A DNA stretch of 64,000 nucleotides from positions 496,001-560,000 of the forward strand of contig JAFDXK010000002.1 in the NCBI GenBank assembly GCA_018267965.1, in the 5' to 3' direction. The DNA is from Bacteroidota bacterium. GTDB lineage: Bacteria; Bacteroidota; Bacteroidia; Chitinophagales; Chitinophagaceae. The notes beneath the pieces are model-generated. The model had not been told where the DNA came from and made no database searches. It was given only the letters and a program-made list of their open reading frames with translations. Below, in pieces: positions 59,511-64,000 of the stretch. Each line of letters starts with the position of its first letter. Within the stretch, counting starts at the first letter, position 1. The translations under genes were made by a program, and so were the position numbers.

Positions 59511-61136
59511 ATGCAAACCGTAAAATTTTTAACAGCAGCCTTTATTGCCGCATTCTTATTTGCAGGCAATTGTTTTGCAGAAGTAAAGGAAAAACTAACT
59601 ATTGAGCAGGCAACTGTATTCCTGAATGGTGCCGAACTGCACAGCACAGGCAGGGTAGCATTGCCACAGGGTGAAAGCGAAGTGTTATTCACCAATGTAG
59701 CCGGCAATGTAAACCAGCAAAGCCTTACTATCAGTGCCTCTAACAATGTTGTGATACAATCTGCAACGTTTCAGAATAACTACCTTGTTGCAGAGATATT
59801 ATCACCACGCGCACGTGTTATCAAAGACAGTATTCAGCTAATAGTAGACGGACGAGCTGGTACAACAAACCAATTAACAGTAGTAAATGAACAGATAAAT
59901 ATCCTTTCTCAAAACAAACAACTTGGAGGAGAAAATAAAGGATTATCTGTTGCAGAGCTATCTAAAATGCTGGACTTAGTGAAAACAAAACTAGCCTCAT
60001 TACTGACAGAAAAGGATAGGCTCAACGCATTATTGCGTAAAACGGATGAGCGCCTGCAATTATTGAACCTGCAATTGGATATAGAACAGAAAAAAGATTT
60101 TCAACCCGGTGGACAGTTGCTTGTGAAGTTCTTTACTACTGCTGCTACTGAAGCAGATGTAAAAGTGGCTTATGTTGTGCCTAATGCAGGTTGGACACCT
60201 TCTTATGATTTGAGAGTAGATAATGTAAAAGACCCCGTAAGGTTGTTTTATAAAGCCAATGTATATCAAAACAGTGGTGTGAAATGGGATAAAGTAAAAT
60301 TGATACTATCTACAGGTAACCCTAATGAAGGGGCGCAGACACCTATATTAAATCCCTGGTATCTTAATTTTTATAACCCCATTACATACGGACAGGGCTA
60401 TACGAATTCTATCAATATTCAAAGCTATAAATCAACGATAGCAAGCGAAGACCTTGAAAAGATGCCAACACGTAGTACTGAGGCAGCCGCACCTTCAACC
60501 ATTGGCCAGTACGTAAGTATAGATAACAGCGGTATCAATACTTCATTTGATATTGATTTAGAATACACTATTCCAAGTGATGGTCAGGCACACCTTGTAG
60601 CCATTAAAGAACATGAATTGCCTGCTACATATCGCTACTATGCTATTCCTAAAATGGATAAAGATGCATTCCTGTTGGCGCAAATCACTAAATGGGAGGA
60701 CTTGAATCTGCTGCCAGCCACTACTAATATATTTTATGAAGGCAGCTTTGTTGGACAAGGTTTTATAGATGTTCGCAATGTGAAAGACACCATGAATCTG
60801 TCACTGGGCAGGGATAAGAAAATCGTTATCCGTCGCGAGCGCGATAAAGAATTACGCAGCACAAAAACTATTGGCACCAATGTTCGCGAAACATTTGCTT
60901 ACACCATCAGTGTGCGCAATACACGCAAAGAACCTATCAATCTTACATTGGTAGACCAGTTGCCGGTAAGTAATAACAGCGAGATAGTGGTAGAGGACCC
61001 GCAATCAGATGGAGCAGAAACAGAAGAAACTACCGGAATGGTGAAATGGAAACTGACTGTGGCACCTAACGAAACTCAGAAAAAGAAGATTGGATTTACT
61101 GTTAAGTATCCCAAAGGAAAGAGTTTAGGTTTGTAG
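59511..61136 (+). CDS. DUF4139 (MuiA-like) exported protein
   Basis: 541 residues with signal peptide (FLFAGNCFAE). N-terminal DUF4140 part (VKEKLTIEQATVFLNGAELH), a coiled coil (about 145-200), and the DUF4139 beta domain (VAYVVPNAGWTPSYDLRVDN, YQNSGVKWDKVKLILSTGNP) ending with ETFAYTISVRNTRKEPINLT. Function unknown; the mucoidy-inhibitor family name is historical. It ends at terminator 61156-61187. Confidence 0.88.
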   Translation: MQTVKFLTAAFIAAFLFAGNCFAEVKEKLTIEQATVFLNGAELHSTGRVALPQGESEVLFTNVAGNVNQQSLTISASNNVVIQSATFQNNYLVAEILSPRARVIKDSIQLIVDGRAGTTNQLTVVNEQINILSQNKQLGGENKGLSVAELSKMLDLVKTKLASLLTEKDRLNALLRKTDERLQLLNLQLDIEQKKDFQPGGQLLVKFFTTAATEADVKVAYVVPNAGWTPSYDLRVDNVKDPVRLFYKANVYQNSGVKWDKVKLILSTGNPNEGAQTPILNPWYLNFYNPITYGQGYTNSINIQSYKSTIASEDLEKMPTRSTEAAAPSTIGQYVSIDNSGINTSFDIDLEYTIPSDGQAHLVAIKEHELPATYRYYAIPKMDKDAFLLAQITKWEDLNLLPATTNIFYEGSFVGQGFIDVRNVKDTMNLSLGRDKKIVIRRERDKELRSTKTIGTNVRETFAYTISVRNTRKEPINLTLVDQLPVSNNSEIVVEDPQSDGAETEETTGMVKWKLTVAPNETQKKKIGFTVKYPKGKSLGL

Positions 61137-61155
61137 AAGTGGGATTGCATAAAAG

Positions 61156-61187
61156 AAAGCCCCCGATGTTTATCGGGGGCTTTAGTT
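61156..61187. terminator. Bidirectional terminator between DUF4139 and DUF4783 genes
   Basis: AAAGCCCCCGAT (61156-61167) pairs with ATCGGGGGCTTT (61172-61183) around GTTT; flanks are A- and T-rich. It overlaps the stop of the convergent minus-strand gene. Confidence 0.88.
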
Positions 61188-61575
61188 ATTTTTCGAATCG
61201 TATCTCTCGAAGTACAAAATTCTCTTCTTTTTGCTTCATCACTAAATATACCTGGAAGGTACCATTAGCTGTTTCTAAACTTCCTACGGCATATTTAGCA
61301 GTAGTACCGTTAGGTCCCCCTTGTCTCACTGTAAATTCTTTTACAGGATTTTTAGTGAAGAAATCCCTCAAAACGATTTCAGCCTGTGCTTTACTATAAA
61401 TAGATTGATTATTGCTGATGGTAATAGCTACATTATTGTCGAAATACTTAGCCATAATGGTAACATTACCACTACGGATTCCATTCGTCACATCTTCCAA
61501 TGCCTGCGCATGTACTGCGAGTACAGAGAAAAAGAACAGTAAGGAAAAAATAGCTCGTTTGTAAAATTTATTCAT
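61186..61575 (-). CDS. DUF4783-like exported protein
   Basis: 129 residues from the ATG at 61575, signal peptide NKFYKRAIFSLLFFFSVLAV ending in HAQ. The rest is a small SnoaL/NTF2-like fold (GIRSGNVTIMAKYFDNNVAI, EIVLRDFFTKNPVKEFTV, VYLVMKQKEENFVLREIRF), the pattern of Bacteroidota DUF4783 proteins. Function unknown; likely periplasmic. Confidence 0.85.
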   Translation of the reverse strand: MNKFYKRAIFSLLFFFSVLAVHAQALEDVTNGIRSGNVTIMAKYFDNNVAITISNNQSIYSKAQAEIVLRDFFTKNPVKEFTVRQGGPNGTTAKYAVGSLETANGTFQVYLVMKQKEENFVLREIRFEK

Positions 61576-61787
61576 CGGCAACACACGCTCTAAACCTAGT
61601 TAAACTCATTGTACAGCAAAAAACTTGCCAAAATTGGGAGTTTTTTAACTTTTAACTAAAGTTAACAAGGTTAATAAAGATACGGGAAAAACAAATTTAA
61701 TGCGTCAAAAGCTAATATTAATTTTTAATAGAGCCACCCATATTAATATGCGTTATATATAAATATATAGTAGAACACCTTAATTAG

Positions 61788-61795
61788 TAATTTTG
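61788..61795 (+). promoter_or_regulatory. -7 element directly before gpmI
   Basis: TAATTTTG at 61788-61795 lies five bases before the gpmI ATG. The sequence upstream is A+T-rich with ATATATA runs but shows no clear -33 element. Confidence 0.5.
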
Positions 61796-61800
61796 CGCCC

Positions 61801-63327
61801 ATGTCTAAGAAAACAATGCTGATTGTAATGGATGGCTGGGGTCATGGTAAAGTACCAGCTTCAGATGCAATAGCTAATGCTAATGTTCCATTTGTAAAAT
61901 CTTTATATAGTAAATACCCTAATACTGAGCTAATTACCTGCGGAGAGGATGTTGGCTTGCCGGAAGGGCAGATGGGTAATTCAGAGGTAGGCCATCTGAA
62001 CCTTGGTGCCGGACGTATAGTTTACCAGGAACTGCAACGCATTAATGTAGCCGTTCGTAATGGAGAGCTGGCAGGGAATACTGTTTTATTAGATGCGTTC
62101 AATATAGCTAAGGCAAATAATGTTACACTGCATTTAATAGGATTAGTGAGTGACGGCGGTGTGCATTCTCATATCAATCATCTCGAAGCATTGTGTACGC
62201 TTGCTGCCCAACACGAAGTGCCTTATGTGGCTATCCATGCTTTTACTGATGGCCGCGATACAGACCCTAAAGGAGGATATGAATACCTGAGTGCATTGCA
62301 AAGACATATAGATACTACAGGTGCTAAAATTGCAACGGTATGCGGTCGTTATTATGCAATGGACCGTGACAAGCGTTGGGAGCGTGTAAAGCTTGCTTAC
62401 GATGCTTTGGTACATAGTACAGGAGAAAAAACCACAGATGCTTTAGCTGCGGTACAGCATTCTTATGAAGCAGGTGTTACCGATGAATTTATCAAACCCA
62501 TTATTGTATGTAATGAAGCTGGTACTCCATTAGCACAAATTAAAGATGGTGATGTTGTTCTGTGTTTCAACTTCCGTACAGACCGTTGCAGGGAGATAAC
62601 ACAAGCATTAACGCAACAGGCATTTCCTGAGCAGCAAATGCAACCGCTAAACCTGCATTATATAACCATGACTGAATATGATAAGACATATAAAAATGTT
62701 GGCGTCTTATTCCATAATGATAACCTCAATAATACTTTGGGAGAAGTATTAGCTGCAAATGGCAAAACACAAATACGCATTGCCGAAACAGAAAAGTATC
62801 CACACGTAAGTTTCTTCTTCAGTGGTGGTCGCGAACAACCTTTCGATGGTGAGCGCCGTATTATGATACCGAGCCCCAAGGATGTTGCTACTTATGATTT
62901 GAAACCGCAGATGAGTGCTTTTGAAGTAACTGATGCTATACTTCCAGAGATTGATAAGCAAACAGCAGATTTCATTTGTCTCAACTTTGCCAATGCAGAT
63001 ATGGTAGGCCATACCGGTGTTTGGAATGCAGCAATCAAAGCTGTGGAAACAGTCGATAGCTGTGTAAGCAAAATAGTACCGCTTGCATTAGAAAAAGGAT
63101 ATGCTGTCTTTCTTACTGCTGATCATGGTAATAGCGACTACATGATAAATGAAGACGGCACGCCTAACACTGCGCATACGCTTAATCCTGTTCCGTTCTT
63201 TTTGATTAGTAATGACTACAAAGGAGCATTGAGGCCTGGCAAGCTGGGAGACATGGCCCCAACCATTCTTAAATACATGGGCCTGCCTATACCTAAGGAG
63301 ATGACAGGTAATGTATTGATAGATTAA
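61801..63327 (+). CDS. gpmI: 2,3-bisphosphoglycerate-independent phosphoglycerate mutase
   Basis: Glycolytic enzyme of 508 residues converting 3-phosphoglycerate to 2-phosphoglycerate with a phosphoserine intermediate and two Mn ions. LIVMDGWGHG with Asp11 and GQMGNSEVGHLNLGAGR with catalytic Ser61, then AIHAFTDGRDTDPKGG, CGRYYAMDRDKRW, NFRTDRCREIT, and the metal-site motifs NFANADMVGHTG and TADHGNSDYM. Length and order are standard. Confidence 0.97.
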   Translation: MSKKTMLIVMDGWGHGKVPASDAIANANVPFVKSLYSKYPNTELITCGEDVGLPEGQMGNSEVGHLNLGAGRIVYQELQRINVAVRNGELAGNTVLLDAFNIAKANNVTLHLIGLVSDGGVHSHINHLEALCTLAAQHEVPYVAIHAFTDGRDTDPKGGYEYLSALQRHIDTTGAKIATVCGRYYAMDRDKRWERVKLAYDALVHSTGEKTTDALAAVQHSYEAGVTDEFIKPIIVCNEAGTPLAQIKDGDVVLCFNFRTDRCREITQALTQQAFPEQQMQPLNLHYITMTEYDKTYKNVGVLFHNDNLNNTLGEVLAANGKTQIRIAETEKYPHVSFFFSGGREQPFDGERRIMIPSPKDVATYDLKPQMSAFEVTDAILPEIDKQTADFICLNFANADMVGHTGVWNAAIKAVETVDSCVSKIVPLALEKGYAVFLTADHGNSDYMINEDGTPNTAHTLNPVPFFLISNDYKGALRPGKLGDMAPTILKYMGLPIPKEMTGNVLID

Positions 63328-63439
63328 TTATAGAGCTTTCAGTATCAGAATTTTATACTGCTATTAACGGTTAATAGCATGGTTTTTGCATAAATTTATA
63401 TAAGAATTGTTTAGTTGATTTCACTTAAACCGGGTTCTT

Positions 63440-64000
63440 ATGCAAAGGCTATTTAATCTTTTTTTGATTACTATAATGCTTGGCAGCCATGCCTCAAATG
63501 CGGGTGTTCTGTTTGAAAAAATAACACAGGCTCATAACAATGGTACAGTCTTTCAAACCATTTCTCTTTTCAGCGTAGGTGATGCTCCTACGCATAGTAC
63601 ACTGCTAAAGTCAGAACGTATATTATTGCCTGTAACATCGTCAATAACATCTTTATATCAGAATAAATACAAGGCAGTTTCACTGCAATTGCAGGCTGCT
63701 GATGGTAATACATATGTTTTGGAGATGATGCAAAGCAGTCCATTTGCCTCAGACGCTAAGATAGATTATCAAAATGCGAATGGTATCTATCCTACAAATG
63801 TTGATAAAGGATTGCATTACCAGGGGGCTTTGGCCGGGATGTCTAATTCATTTGCTTCGATGAGTGTTTTTGCAAACGGAGATGTAATGATACTGTTTGG
63901 GAACGACTATGGTAATTTTGTTCTCGGTAAGTTAGAAGACGGTTCGGGTAAATATATTTTATATAACGACAAGGATTTTAAAGACAGGCCTTATGCACCC
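63440..64000 (+). CDS. N-terminus of a secreted protein, likely metalloprotease propeptide (cut by right edge)
   Basis: ATG at 63440 open to the window end (187 codons). A signal peptide (MQRLFNLFLITIMLG then SHASNAG) is followed by a beta-rich part: FQTISLFSVGDAP, YKAVSLQLQAADGNTYVLEM and HYQGALAGMSNSFASMSVFA. The last pattern (HYQG..., then a Gly/Asn/Asp stretch) is typical of propeptides of Bacteroidota secreted reprolysin-like metalloproteases with gliding-motility C-terminal domains. The catalytic domain would be beyond the edge, so this is inference. Confidence 0.65.
   Translation, partial: MQRLFNLFLITIMLGSHASNAGVLFEKITQAHNNGTVFQTISLFSVGDAPTHSTLLKSERILLPVTSSITSLYQNKYKAVSLQLQAADGNTYVLEMMQSSPFASDAKIDYQNANGIYPTNVDKGLHYQGALAGMSNSFASMSVFANGDVMILFGNDYGNFVLGKLEDGSGKYILYNDKDFKDRPYAP

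Overview
This window reads as a chromosomal segment of a Bacteroidota bacterium, most likely of the Chitinophagaceae type. The evidence is fourfold. Many genes have the Bacteroidota -7 promoter element TAnnTTTG just upstream, and ribosome binding sites are A-rich with no visible Shine-Dalgarno sequence. Bacteroidota-typical families are present (DUF3108, DUF4783, DUF4139, Bat proteins, a CarboxypepD_reg-like domain, a split RND operon, PcrB/GGGPS). There is a flexirubin/aryl-polyene type pigment locus. The DNA is moderately A+T rich. No rRNA, tRNA, CRISPR array, transposase or phage gene was seen.

Layout. 0-3.6 kb: an OmpR-type response regulator cut by the left edge, ruvC, a flippase-like membrane protein, a DUF3108 protein and an orphan. 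3.7-7.3 kb: ammonia-lyase, ketoreductase and ketosynthase, the first half of a flexirubin-like pathway. 7.35-9.2 kb: two unknown genes that share an upstream repeated motif. 9.4-12.3 kb: lipoprotein, membrane protein, sensor kinase and LuxR-type regulator. 12.3-15.8 kb: a repeat-rich spacer, then rplM-rpsI-rpsB-tsf. 15.8-18.8 kb: a TPR/HTH regulator, a palindrome-rich spacer with two candidate microproteins, and a lipoprotein. 18.9-21.8 kb: DUF58, a BatD-like protein and BatA. 21.8-27.7 kb (minus strand): a transglutaminase-like protein, uvrB, two small unknowns, a geranylgeranylglyceryl-phosphate-synthase-like enzyme and mscL. 27.8-34.5 kb: a TetR-controlled TolC/adaptor/RND efflux operon with a clear operator. 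34.5-40.4 kb: the second pigment block (methyltransferase, flavin halogenase-like enzyme, three ketosynthase-fold proteins), then a ferredoxin-NADP-reductase-like enzyme. 40.4-54.2 kb: housekeeping and metabolic genes (kbl, lepB, kmo, recJ, a PfkB kinase, a nucleotidyltransferase, an M3 peptidase, a rhodanese, obgE, adk, an rRNA pseudouridine synthase). 54.5-56.3 kb: BatB and BatC, detached from the other Bat genes. 56.4-64 kb: a DUF1275 protein, a PcrA/UvrD helicase, a DUF4139 protein, a DUF4783 protein, gpmI, and the start of a secreted protein cut by the right edge.

How genes work together. The 3.7-7.3 kb and 34.5-39.7 kb blocks together give a cinnamate/coumarate starter, ketoreduction, a KS plus chain-length-factor pair, O-methylation and a halogenase-like ring oxidation. 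Acyl carrier protein, dehydratase and dialkylresorcinol genes are not in the window. The two Bat loci should jointly form the membrane VWA complex. The most unusual non-coding material is the palindromic GTAAC cluster at 17.5 kb, the paired hairpins and direct repeats at 12.4-12.7 kb, the AGTAxGC motif at 8.5 and 9.2 kb, and the TetR operator at 27.85 kb.
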